From NCBI GenBank assembly GCA_021740745.1, contig JAIOZF010000007.1, forward strand, positions 1 to 59,061: 59,061 nt of DNA. The letters run 5' to 3'. The notes beneath the pieces were generated by a model. It did not search any database and was not told the origin of the DNA. It worked only from the letters and a program-made list of their open reading frames with translations. The position numbers and the translations under genes were made by a program. The number at the start of each line of letters is the position of its first letter. Within the stretch, counting starts at the first letter, position 1. Shown one piece after another: positions 10,301 to 17,921 of this stretch. The DNA is from Crocinitomicaceae bacterium. Its GTDB lineage: Bacteria > Bacteroidota > Bacteroidia > Flavobacteriales_D > Crocinitomicaceae.

Positions 10301-11450
10301 TCCACCTATGATTATTACTGATCCAAGTGGTACATGTCCTTCAAAGTTAATTTCAAAAATACCAGCTTTAACTGTTGCTTTGAAATCGGAATTGAATAGC
10401 GAAATAGATGCGTTAAAATCATTAATTGATAACGGAAATACACAAGGATTAATCAGCTTAATTAGCACGGCTTCCCCAGGTAATTCTAAAAATGCGCTTT
10501 TGGCTGCCTCACCTTATCTGTCCGACGAAGTTATACTTGCGTATATTGCTAAAAACCCACCTATTGGTAATTTAAGACAAGTTTTATTAGCGAATTCTCA
10601 TTTGTCTTTTGATGTTAAAAATGCATTGTTAAATGTGAATATGCCGAACGGAACAAGAAACCAAATAGCAGCAGCTCAAAATGGTTTTTCAGAAAGAACT
10701 CGTTTGATGTTTGAAATAAGTTATTTGCAAAGTGTGTACGATGAATTGTTTAATGAGCAATTCAGAGATTTGTTATTGGATGATTCAGAGCAAGCAAACT
10801 TTAATGCTCTTATTCAATTGTTGAAGGAAGAAGGAGATGAGGAACGATTGAAATTACTTCTTTCTTCTTATATTATTGTCGAAGATGAAGTAAAAGCAAA
10901 TGAAACCCGAAATCAATTATTGACAGTTTCTTCTTGTCCTGAATTGAATGCTATAACAGCGATTGAATTGAATAGAATCAATTCACTTTCTACGTGTATG
11001 CTGTTAAATGCTGATTCAACTTTAGTGCAGGAATTACAATATCTTAAAATGAATGCCACAGATGAAATCATCTCAAAGAAAGCAGCGTGTATGCTCAGAA
11101 CTATTGATGAGGAGTTTGAACCAGAAATGTTCCTTGTGGCTTCGTCGGCTTTACAGTTGAATAATCAATCCAATGCGGGCTCTGATCTACAGGTAAATAA
11201 CAAATTCCTAATGAATGTTTATCCAAACCCTAGTTCAGGTATTCTAACTGTTGATTTTCCAGAATTAGAGTCAGGACTTTTTGAAATAAATGTACTAGAT
11301 ATCAATGGTCGACAAATTGAGCGATATGTTTCCGAAGGTTTATCCAATGCAGAGGTTATCAATTTGGAATCTTTAGACAAAGGAATTTATTTCCTTGAAA
11401 TTCACCTAAACGGTCAGTTTGTTGAGAGTCACAAAGTGATTTTGAAGTAG
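7302..11450 (+). CDS. Large secreted beta-helix protein with T9SS type A sorting domain
   Basis: A 1382-residue surface or secreted protein. The ATG at 7302 is chosen because it begins a textbook signal peptide (MKNNFFIFLATFIITGYSFA, then QN). Residues ~20-460 look like repeated beta-rich blades and may be a propeller-like domain. A region of about 500-1000 has the short repetitive beta-strand pattern of a right-handed parallel beta-helix. An alpha-helical region rich in Leu/Glu/Asn follows (~1040-1290). The last ~80 residues are a type A sorting domain (VYPNPSSGILTVDF, LDINGRQIERY, LDKGIYFLEI, HKVILK). It is divergent from the type B protein at 7238. The substrate or ligand is unknown. Confidence 0.87.
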   Translation: MKNNFFIFLATFIITGYSFAQNPNWILSPINHKLGFGNSTLPTYGPNNNNVYDGYDGQTPTNASNMIVDAQGEVKFFIIDDIIFDKNGYIISSLESYENTPVKGASEIVIVPNPNNCSQYYIITTEVDNSIYQKTPYIYLLDMSLLNENPPSNASCQFYGALVQLGVSTKGIAVKSIIPGFEFDDASPGKQSNIFIAASDLTSSNDRFVFISNGLGIYRLKIGTNGVTYDGPVLPFSSPTFNPYLSRSEMELVKLSNGNYRIACPYETQQVLTGNSINGTEIWQKLLTAELDPTGNLIGSSIKEFSFIVNNISSIPYYSSLKGIEFSDNGNYLYVTHSTNSSQPNQFEFYDFSNPTLNLRPINVSGGIDIQHSMLELGFNGDLYFSNANGLYKLLNTSNPSFPPFPTTPNVTLQIVSNISNTATFEDTNPLFSQDLKLYNLPDQIDGMNYTDFLLEGVQCCLSNKAYNIDYFNANGTQIWTSGGNPINGSSGVNVYIKNELRIPAGATITIQGMNLYFAPGARLVVENSTSPLGQGGRLILDGTTLSVDSGCDPNALWLGVEVWGNQTLTQGVWTNSSQGRLEMKNQSRIEHAWVGVLLSKRNVTYSPSDLCQSFPIVQPFSFVNARNGGIVRASGNSTFYNNQRGVQFKPYFGPGGVAGPNNLSYFYDVNFQWQGPLKQSSYQDHARLEEVKGIAFKGCDFENNTTPSYTSLPDGRGINATESQFYVTPLCNTIVPIGQPCPGEISNTFKNLKFGILTSNANLLSFTCDKSRFIDNQYGIHVTGTKAEKITSNDFAVRESDLFQTAGLAMYSSSEYKVENNMFYEYDNTTVATGSALSYGIVVNNSGPVQNEIYRNYFHDIKIGGQTERINGVQIDVNNNPVGALSIKGLTWKCNDFQRDVYQHDLTLMSARIHYLQGEPGGGSTLLETKQRVAGNKFSLTNEPFVLTHDIFVSDNSQRFKYSYIDAPRFMPDSYTSQNLVGGNLVNGTVQLEQALWGTPPMIITDPSGTCPSKLISKIPALTVALKSELNSEIDALKSLIDNGNTQGLISLISTASPGNSKNALLAASPYLSDEVILAYIAKNPPIGNLRQVLLANSHLSFDVKNALLNVNMPNGTRNQIAAAQNGFSERTRLMFEISYLQSVYDELFNEQFRDLLLDDSEQANFNALIQLLKEEGDEERLKLLLSSYIIVEDEVKANETRNQLLTVSSCPELNAITAIELNRINSLSTCMLLNADSTLVQELQYLKMNATDEIISKKAACMLRTIDEEFEPEMFLVASSALQLNNQSNAGSDLQVNNKFLMNVYPNPSSGILTVDFPELESGLFEINVLDINGRQIERYVSEGLSNAEVINLESLDKGIYFLEIHLNGQFVESHKVILK

Positions 11451-11473
11451 ATTATTAACTAAGACACACAATA

Positions 11474-11510
11474 AAAGGCTACATCATGCGAGGTAGCCTT
11501 TGTTGTTTTT
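11474..11510 (+). terminator. Rho-independent terminator after the T9SS type A gene
   Basis: AAAGGCTAC (11474-11482) pairs with GTAGCCTTT (11493-11501) around a 10-base loop and is followed by a T-rich stretch. It lies 24 bases behind the stop at 11450 and separates this gene from the convergent pdxJ. Confidence 0.8.
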
Positions 11511-11558
11511 GAATTAATCCCAAAAATTATTGAATTTAAGCTGTCATTTAAATTAATT

Positions 11559-12275
11559 CTAATCCCTCAACAAAAACTTATACCGTTGAATGGTATTTTC
11601 AATTCCTAAATACAAAGCATCAGAGATGAGCGCATGACCGATTGAAACTTCATCTAGTCGTTTTAAATTTTGCTTGAAGAAGCGCAGATTTTCCAAACTT
11701 AAATCATGACCAGCATTTATTCCCAAGCCTAAACCGAGGGCATGTTCGACCGCTTTAGCATATGCTTCAATGGCCTTTTCTGGATTGGTAGAAAAGTCTT
11801 CAGCGAAAGGTCCTGTGTATAATTCAATCCGATCAACACCTGTTTTTGCAGCGTAATCGATTAAGTTTAAATCTGGTTCAATAAAAATGGAGCTTCGAAC
11901 ACCAATGGATTTAAATTGTTGGTTTAAGTCGCTTAATAAATCAAAATGTTTTACAGTGTCCCAACCAGCATTTGACGTTAATACATGTGGTGGATCAGGA
12001 ACCAAAGTTGTTTGTTCTGGAAGAACCTCATAAATCATTTTCAAAAAACGCTCATCAGGATAGCCTTCAATATTGAATTCTGTTGTTACCACTTGCTTCA
12101 AATCGTAAATGTCTTGAAGGGTAATGTGTCGCTCATCTGGGCGTGGATGAACGGTTATACCATCAGCGCCAAATCGTTCACAGTCAATCGCAAATTGTGC
12201 AACATTAGGTGTTTTTCCACCTCGCGCATTGCGAATCGTTGCTATTTTATTGATGTTTACACTGAGCTTTGTCAT
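11559..12275 (-). CDS. pdxJ: Pyridoxine 5'-phosphate synthase
   Basis: A 238-residue TIM-barrel enzyme that condenses 1-deoxyxylulose 5-phosphate with 3-amino-2-oxopropyl phosphate to form pyridoxine 5'-phosphate (DXP-dependent vitamin B6 route), in the cytoplasm. Family hallmarks are the N-terminal [33 protein letters not shown], and the C-terminal [17 protein letters not shown] phosphate-binding block. The start is the ATG at 12275; an upstream TTG adds nine residues without similarity. An exact -7 element lies about 25 bases before this start. The divergent neighbour is a CBS-domain gene followed by nadK. Confidence 0.95.
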   Translation of the reverse strand: MTKLSVNINKIATIRNARGGKTPNVAQFAIDCERFGADGITVHPRPDERHITLQDIYDLKQVVTTEFNIEGYPDERFLKMIYEVLPEQTTLVPDPPHVLTSNAGWDTVKHFDLLSDLNQQFKSIGVRSSIFIEPDLNLIDYAAKTGVDRIELYTGPFAEDFSTNPEKAIEAYAKAVEHALGLGLGINAGHDLSLENLRFFKQNLKRLDEVSIGHALISDALYLGIENTIQRYKFLLRD

Positions 12276-12299
12276 AATACGGTACAATTTTTGGCAGCT

Positions 12300-12307
12300 C
12301 AAAAGTA
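12300..12307 (-). promoter_or_regulatory. -7 promoter element for pdxJ
   Basis: On the minus strand this reads TACTTTTG, an exact match to the Bacteroidota -7 consensus TAnnTTTG. The spacing leaves an untranslated leader of roughly 18 bases before the pdxJ ATG. No clear -33 element is visible. Confidence 0.5.
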
Positions 12308-12328
12308 CGAACTTAGAGAGTAATTTAC

Positions 12329-12336
12329 TACTTTGG
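12329..12336 (+). promoter_or_regulatory. Probable -7 promoter element for the CBS-nadK operon
   Basis: TACTTTGG matches TAnnTTTG at seven of eight positions and is nine bases before the ATG at 12345, so the leader would be only a few bases long. The nonamer TTTGGCAGC occurs here (12332-12340) and again at 12290-12298, 42 bases upstream, inside the divergent promoter region. Confidence 0.4.
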
Positions 12337-12344
12337 CAGCAACA

Positions 12345-13007
12345 ATGAGAGCAATAGAATTAATTACAGAAGAAATACCTCCCTTAACGCATACAGATAC
12401 GGGAGAAAACGCATTGCGTTGGATGGATGAATTGAAAGTTTCTCATTTGCCAGTCCTTAAAAACGGAAATTTTGTCGGTGTCTTGTCAGAAGCTGACGTA
12501 TTGGATAAAATGCATTTGGATGAAAAATTGGATAAGTTATTCGATCATTTGCCGCGACCTTATGTTTTTGCAAATGCACATATTTACGAAGTGCTTGCTA
12601 AAATATCGGAACATCGCGTAAGTGTGCTGCCTGTTTTAGATGAAAATGAAAAATATTTAGGGTGCACAAGTGTTTACCATTTATTAACGGTGATTGCCAA
12701 TACGGGAAGTATTCGTGAATCAGGTGGTATTTTGGTGGTTGAAATGAACGCGGTGGACTATTCGATGGCGCAAATCGGTCAAATTGTTGAAAGTAACAAT
12801 GCGAAAATTTTAAGTTCTTATATCATGTCTTCGGTTGATTCAACGAAGGTGGAGGTGACATTGAAAATAAATCAAATTGAATTGTCCTCAATTATCCGAA
12901 CGTTTGAACGATACGATTATGTGGTGAAAGCTGCATTCCAGAAGAGTGAAGTAGATGACGATATGCAACAACGATTTGATGCATTAATGAATTTTATGAA
13001 GTTTTAA
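12345..13007 (+). CDS. CBS-pair domain protein with C-terminal ACT-like region
   Basis: A 220-residue cytoplasmic protein. Residues ~5-130 form two CBS motifs ([20 protein letters not shown] and [20 protein letters not shown]), which in other proteins bind adenosine nucleotides and act as energy sensors. Residues ~135-205 resemble an ACT-like fold ([20 protein letters not shown]). It lies two bases upstream of nadK, an arrangement common in Flavobacteriia, so a nucleotide-sensing role linked to NADP supply is a reasonable guess without direct evidence. I chose the ATG at 12345 because it sits just behind the -7-like element; the longer reading would start at a TTG. Confidence 0.8.
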   Translation: MRAIELITEEIPPLTHTDTGENALRWMDELKVSHLPVLKNGNFVGVLSEADVLDKMHLDEKLDKLFDHLPRPYVFANAHIYEVLAKISEHRVSVLPVLDENEKYLGCTSVYHLLTVIANTGSIRESGGILVVEMNAVDYSMAQIGQIVESNNAKILSSYIMSSVDSTKVEVTLKINQIELSSIIRTFERYDYVVKAAFQKSEVDDDMQQRFDALMNFMKF

Positions 13008-13009
13008 TC

Positions 13010-13888
13010 ATGAATGTTGCACTATTTGGTCGTAAGGTAAATAAGCAGAACCTCGTTTATTTTGAGGAGCTAATTCAGATTTTGCTCAGCTTCGGTTGGA
13101 CACCAATTTTGGAAAAGAGTTTAAAGGAAAATCTGACTGAGAAGAATCCACAAATGGCAAAATTTGGGGTATTTGAATCGCATAGTGACTTCAAAAGTGG
13201 TATTGATTTAACTATCAGTATGGGAGGAGATGGTACCTTTATTGAAACAGTTGGTTATATCCGAGATTCGCAAGTACCAATTATTGGAATTAACACTGGA
13301 AGATTAGGGTTTTTGGCAAATATTTCGAGAGATCAGATCGAAAGTTCGCTTGATATGATCCGAAACAAGAAATATGAATACCAATTGCGTTCTTTGCTTC
13401 GTATCAAAACCGAAGAAAATTTATTCGGTGATGATAATTTTGCTTTAAACGAGGTTACTTTCCACAAGAAGGATACGAGTTCAATGATAACTGTACATGC
13501 TTCACTAGATGATAAATACTTGAATTCGTATTGGGCAGATGGATTAATTGTTTCCACTCCAACAGGTTCAACAGCGTATAGCCTAAGTTGTGGTGGTCCG
13601 ATTGTAACACCAGGTTGTAAAGTACATATACTTACACCGATAGCTCCTCATAACTTGAATGTGCGACCAATGGTTGTTCCAGATCATTTACCAATCAAGT
13701 TGAGTTTGGAAGGTAGAGAGCGAAAATATTTAATCAGTTTAGATGGAAAATCAATGAATATCCGAAGAGGAGAAGAAGTATTGATTGAAAAAGCTGAATT
13801 TATGATAAACGTCATTAAATTTGAAGAGAATAATTTCCTTGATACGATTCGTAACAAGATGTTGTGGGGTAAAGACAAGCGAAATTAA
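13010..13888 (+). CDS. nadK: NAD kinase
   Basis: A 292-residue ATP-dependent NAD kinase that makes NADP from NAD in the cytoplasm. The family motif GGDGTF is at 72-77, followed by the NTGRLGFLANI block and the substrate-binding TPTGSTAYSLSCGGPI region. Length and order match PpnK proteins. It is in an operon two bases downstream of the CBS-domain gene. The 34-base gap to the next gene suggests that the peptidylprolyl isomerase could share the transcript. Confidence 0.96.
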   Translation: MNVALFGRKVNKQNLVYFEELIQILLSFGWTPILEKSLKENLTEKNPQMAKFGVFESHSDFKSGIDLTISMGGDGTFIETVGYIRDSQVPIIGINTGRLGFLANISRDQIESSLDMIRNKKYEYQLRSLLRIKTEENLFGDDNFALNEVTFHKKDTSSMITVHASLDDKYLNSYWADGLIVSTPTGSTAYSLSCGGPIVTPGCKVHILTPIAPHNLNVRPMVVPDHLPIKLSLEGRERKYLISLDGKSMNIRRGEEVLIEKAEFMINVIKFEENNFLDTIRNKMLWGKDKRN

Positions 13889-13922
13889 TACGTGTAATGT
13901 TTAACAAAGTAAAAATAGAAGA

Positions 13923-15029
13923 ATGAAGAAGATAGGTTTAATAATGTTATTGATGGGAGTAACGGCTGTTAGCTTTGGTGCTAAACCGAAAATGGAACCA
14001 GGTATTTATGCGGAGATTACAACTAACAAAGGTGTGATCATGGTTCTTTTAGAACACCTTAAAACTCCAATGACTGTTGCTAACTTTGTTGGATTGGCAG
14101 AAGGTAATTTTGTGAATGGAGATTTTAAAGCGACAAAACCATTTTATAATGGATTGAAATTTCACCGTGTCATCAAAGATTTCATGATACAAGGTGGAGA
14201 CCCAGCTGGAAACGGTAGTGGTGGTCCAGGTTACAAATTTGCAGATGAAATTCACCCAGACTTGAAACATACAGGTCCAGGTATTCTATCTATGGCAAAT
14301 TCAGGTCCGGCAACAAACGGAAGTCAATTTTTCATTACACACAAAGAAACTCCTTGGTTAGATGGAAAACACACCGTTTTCGGTCATGTAATTTCAGGAA
14401 TGGATGTGGTTAACTCGATCGCACAAGGTGATTCAATGCAAGTTGTAAAGATTATTCGTGTCGGTAAAGAAGCGAAGAAATGGGACGCAAACGCAGTTTT
14501 CAAAAAAGTAAACGACGATAAGATTGCTCTAGAAGCTAAGAATGCAGTTGAGTTAGAAAAAATTGCTGCGATGTCTGAAGATGATTACAAAAAATACATG
14601 TTTGACGAAATCAAAAAGACATTCCCAAATGCAGTGCAGTCAGCATCAGGTTTAGTATATATGATTGAAAGACCAGGTGAAGGGGCAAAACCAGTAAAAG
14701 GGAATCAACTGTCTGTTCACTACCGTGGAACGTTCAGAAGAGACGGAAAGCAATTCGATGCTTCATATGACCGCGGTCAACCAATGGATTTTGTGTACAT
14801 CGATAACAAAATGATTCCTGGATTTGAGGAAGGATTAGCAATGATTGGAAAAGGTGGGAAAATAAAATTATTCATTCCTTATTTTCAAGCATACGGTAAA
14901 GCAGGAAGACCAGGCGCAATTCCTCCATATTCAGATTTAGTTTTTGATATTGAAATCATGAATTTAGGAGAAGCACATAGTGAAGGAGATGGTCACGACC
15001 ATGGAGATCACGAAGGACACGATCACTAA
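13923..15029 (+). CDS. Exported dual immunophilin: cyclophilin-FKBP fusion peptidylprolyl isomerase
   Basis: A 368-residue protein with a signal peptide ([20 protein letters not shown]) and therefore a likely periplasmic folding catalyst. Residues ~28-180 are a cyclophilin-type isomerase ([36 protein letters not shown]). A short helical linker (~185-225) follows, then an FKBP-type isomerase at ~245-345 ([30 protein letters not shown]). The last 17 residues carry six histidines alternating with Asp/Glu/Gly and could bind metal. Joining the two unrelated isomerase folds in one chain is uncommon, although dual-family immunophilins have been described, including in Flavobacterium. Its client proteins are unknown. 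Confidence 0.9.
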   Translation: MKKIGLIMLLMGVTAVSFGAKPKMEPGIYAEITTNKGVIMVLLEHLKTPMTVANFVGLAEGNFVNGDFKATKPFYNGLKFHRVIKDFMIQGGDPAGNGSGGPGYKFADEIHPDLKHTGPGILSMANSGPATNGSQFFITHKETPWLDGKHTVFGHVISGMDVVNSIAQGDSMQVVKIIRVGKEAKKWDANAVFKKVNDDKIALEAKNAVELEKIAAMSEDDYKKYMFDEIKKTFPNAVQSASGLVYMIERPGEGAKPVKGNQLSVHYRGTFRRDGKQFDASYDRGQPMDFVYIDNKMIPGFEEGLAMIGKGGKIKLFIPYFQAYGKAGRPGAIPPYSDLVFDIEIMNLGEAHSEGDGHDHGDHEGHDH

Positions 15030-15048
15030 AATCTAAACGTATAAAATG

Positions 15049-15079
15049 AAAGAGACTCTCAGAAATGGGAGTCTTTTTT
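15049..15079 (+). terminator. Terminator between convergent immunophilin and DUF6089 genes
   Basis: A core stem AGACTC (15053-15058) with GAGTCT (15069-15074) extends on both sides by A-T and wobble pairs and is followed by six T residues. It ends at the stop codon of the convergent DUF6089 gene and could serve both directions. Confidence 0.75.
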
Positions 15080-15893
15080 AATTCATAGGACATTTGTTTG
15101 GTTTCCCAAGTCTGAATGTAATCATGGTACCGAAGAAACTGTACCAATCTGAAGTTGATGTATTGCCTCTTTTTCCGTAACGAGAGCCATCTAAACTTCT
15201 GTTTGATAACTGTGCAGCTAAAGGTCCATTCGCCGCAGCTAATTCAACCCCATCGACATATGAATTACTTCCTACGTCATCTAAATAATCAGTAAAGGTT
15301 TTGCGAATACCATACTCAAAACTTACCGCTGCTTTTTTACCTAAGGCGAATTTAACACCAACACCTAATGGAATACAAATTTGTGTCAAACTATAATTCT
15401 TTTTTGACGATAAATCAGATCCTTGTCCTTCTGTACCAATACTTTGAAGTTCAATCATATCGCCATTAAATTCTGTTTTAGGATTCATTCTGAACACACC
15501 AATTTCAGCAAGAATGTATGCGGTACCTTTGTAACGTTCGCTTCCTAAGAAAAAGGGCAAATAGGTGAATTCTACTCCACCAGCTAATTCAAAAATAGTG
15601 GATTCAAAATTCAAGTTACGGTTTCGCAATAAATCTATTTTTGAATCGGCATCGTCGGCCTTGACTTTACCGTAGGAGAAATTTGCTCTAAAACTTAAAC
15701 GCGAATGATAGTTGTAACGGTAGAGCAGACCGACCGCTGGTTGTGTTTTATTGAAATGACCAAATTGGTTTAAGTCCCCAAGGTAATAGGAACCGCCTAA
15801 TAACACACCTAATTCAGATCTAGATCGATTGTTCGAATTTTGACCAAAAGCGAAAATGGAAACAAGAAATGAAAGTATGAATAAAATGCGCAT
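15078..15893 (-). CDS. DUF6089-family outer-membrane beta-barrel protein
   Basis: A 271-residue protein with a signal peptide (MRILFILSFLVSIFAFGQ) and an N-terminal SELGVLLGGSYYLGDLN block typical of the DUF6089 family, followed by alternating amphipathic strands (LLYRYNYHSRLSFRANFSYG and similar) consistent with a small outer-membrane barrel. DUF6089 genes are commonly found beside nadK and outer-membrane assembly genes in Flavobacteriia; here the family stays close to nadK but is inverted. No enzymatic motif is present and the function of the family is unknown. It has an apparently independent promoter region in the spacer 15894-16003. Confidence 0.78.
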   Translation of the reverse strand: MRILFILSFLVSIFAFGQNSNNRSRSELGVLLGGSYYLGDLNQFGHFNKTQPAVGLLYRYNYHSRLSFRANFSYGKVKADDADSKIDLLRNRNLNFESTIFELAGGVEFTYLPFFLGSERYKGTAYILAEIGVFRMNPKTEFNGDMIELQSIGTEGQGSDLSSKKNYSLTQICIPLGVGVKFALGKKAAVSFEYGIRKTFTDYLDDVGSNSYVDGVELAAANGPLAAQLSNRSLDGSRYGKRGNTSTSDWYSFFGTMITFRLGKPNKCPMN

Positions 15894-15952
15894 TATATTT
15901 ATTTAAGTCTGTTGAGAACGCCAAATTAAGGAGAAAATTACATTTCAAAAAG

Positions 15953-15987
15953 AAAAGGTAGTCGGATTTGTTCCCAACTACCTTTTT
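15953..15987 (-). terminator. Terminator after the DUF4139 gene
   Basis: AAAAGGTAGT (15953-15962) and ACTACCTTTT (15977-15986) form a 10-bp stem. Read on the minus strand it lies 17 bases behind the stop at 16004 and ends in a T-rich tail. Confidence 0.75.
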
Positions 15988-16003
15988 ACTAATTAAAAAT
16001 TAC

Positions 16004-17734
16004 TTAGAATGACGGACAAGATACTGTGCGGAATCGTTGCAAGGTAATAGCAGCGTCTTTTGGATATTTTACCGTATAGCCGATTTCCATCGTTTTTATT
16101 TCATTAGGTTGCGCTACATAACTCCAAAGTACTTCTCCAGATTCAACATTGTTTTTCGCTCCAGATATTTGGTCTGTTGTTACTGTGATGTCACTACTTT
16201 TTGAAATAGGGATTTGATCATAAACATCAATATTTATAGGTGTATTGCGGTTATTACGAATAACAATTTCATACAGATACGATTCTTTTTTGTTTCCACC
16301 GATGACTTTTTTCGTACTCATTTCTGTTTTCAACTTGCGCATAACGACTACCTTGCTATCGCGACCAAATGAAAGTGATAGCGTATCCGAAACGTTACGC
16401 GTGTCAATTTCTGAGAGACCAACATACATTCCGCCAAAATATACGTTTGTCGGACCAGGAATTAATTCTAATTCTTGCCATCCAACAATATGTGCCATTA
16501 AGAATGCGCCATTGTCTAGTTTAGGTACCGTAATATGAGAGAAAGTGGCATCTAAGTTCATTTCCTTTACATCGACCATGTATGGCTTGGCATCTGATGG
16601 ACAAGAGAATTTAGAAGGAATGATAAATTCAGCAGTTAATTCTGAAATTTCTATTTGACGCATTTGAACATTCGCGTTTTGGGTGTTTTGATTTTGAACC
16701 AATCCTAAATCTTGAAATCTTGTTGTACCCCGCTTTTCCTTTTCATCGCTATCGAGCGTATAGTTGTCATAAGCCCATTGATTTGCCATGTTGATATTGG
16801 TTTGTGCTTCCTGTCGGTAGTTTTGTTGCACAACTTGTGGTGCATAATATGATTTTTTACCCGAAAGTCTTGAAACGTCAGAATAGTTCAAGTACCATGG
16901 CGACATTACTGGATGAGAGGCTGATAGTTTTGGATCACCAGTTGAAAGAATTAAATCAACATCGTTCCAGTCACTTCCGGTGTTATTATATACCTGGGCT
17001 TTGTATTTAAGATTGATTTTTTGGTTTAAATCTAATGCAGATAGGTCATAATTTGCAGCCCAACCACAATCAGATACAAGGTATTTCAAGGTAGATTTTA
17101 AGGTTTGAGCTTCGTTTGCATCAATCAGCACTACAACTTGATTACTGCGTTGGTTTTCGTCAAAATTGAGTTCAATTAATTGATAGCGTGTGTTTTCAAT
17201 CAGTTCATCGATTTTCTGCTGATCCTTTTTCAATTTGCTGAGTGCCTTATTAATTTCTAAGGTACGAATTCTATAAAATTCACCCGCCTCCTTAATTTGT
17301 GCAACTGTCAAATTTTGGTTTTGTCCACCTAACTTTTTGTTTGCGTTTAGCACCTCTAATTCAGCCTGGTACGCACCAATGTTGTCAGTGTTAAATTGAT
17401 GTTTGTCTTTTAAAACTTCTAATGTATCTTTTAATAAGCCAATACGTGGATTGAATGATTCGGCTGCGGTAAAGTCCATTTCAGTAGAGACAGAAACCAA
17501 GCGGTAAGAACCATCTGAAATAAATTGAATCGATTGTGGATCAGCAAAAGCGGAAATTCCTGAAAAAATTAATTTGTTTCTTCCTTTTATGACTTTTATT
17601 GCTTGGTCATGAAGCATTTCACCAGAGGTTAGAAACAATTTGACCGATTTAATTTTGGATGAAATATGTTGTTCAACCTGGGTGATACCTGAAAAGCTTA
17701 ACATTAAGGTAAATGCAATAAATAGTTTGTTCAT
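16004..17734 (-). CDS. DUF4139 (mucoidy-inhibitor A-like) exported protein
   Basis: A 576-residue protein with a signal peptide (MNKLFIAFTLMLSFSGITQ), an N-terminal DUF4140-like segment (~22-100), a long charged coiled-coil-like helix (~100-200) and a C-terminal DUF4139 beta-rich domain (~210-575, with LKYLVSDCGWAANYDLSAL and YNNTGSDWNDVDLILSTGDP). Family members are found in many bacteria and are named after a gene affecting mucoidy, but their biochemical role is not settled. The start is at 17734, where the signal peptide begins; ten more residues upstream add nothing recognisable. It follows the carotenoid desaturase gene after a 187-base gap, so co-transcription is uncertain. Confidence 0.82.
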   Translation of the reverse strand: MNKLFIAFTLMLSFSGITQVEQHISSKIKSVKLFLTSGEMLHDQAIKVIKGRNKLIFSGISAFADPQSIQFISDGSYRLVSVSTEMDFTAAESFNPRIGLLKDTLEVLKDKHQFNTDNIGAYQAELEVLNANKKLGGQNQNLTVAQIKEAGEFYRIRTLEINKALSKLKKDQQKIDELIENTRYQLIELNFDENQRSNQVVVLIDANEAQTLKSTLKYLVSDCGWAANYDLSALDLNQKINLKYKAQVYNNTGSDWNDVDLILSTGDPKLSASHPVMSPWYLNYSDVSRLSGKKSYYAPQVVQQNYRQEAQTNINMANQWAYDNYTLDSDEKEKRGTTRFQDLGLVQNQNTQNANVQMRQIEISELTAEFIIPSKFSCPSDAKPYMVDVKEMNLDATFSHITVPKLDNGAFLMAHIVGWQELELIPGPTNVYFGGMYVGLSEIDTRNVSDTLSLSFGRDSKVVVMRKLKTEMSTKKVIGGNKKESYLYEIVIRNNRNTPINIDVYDQIPISKSSDITVTTDQISGAKNNVESGEVLWSYVAQPNEIKTMEIGYTVKYPKDAAITLQRFRTVSCPSF

Positions 17735-17921
17735 AGGAAAGTTTTTAGTGACTACATGAATCAAACAATTTCGTTCATGAATTAGTTACATTCCATTTAA
17801 ATAAACAATTTATAATTTTACTTTTTCGTTCCTCAATACAGATTGAATGAAGGAATATATAAACAAAGTTATCTTTCAAAGGCCACTGAATTTTTGCCTC
17901 AGTTTATGAGTATGATTTGAA

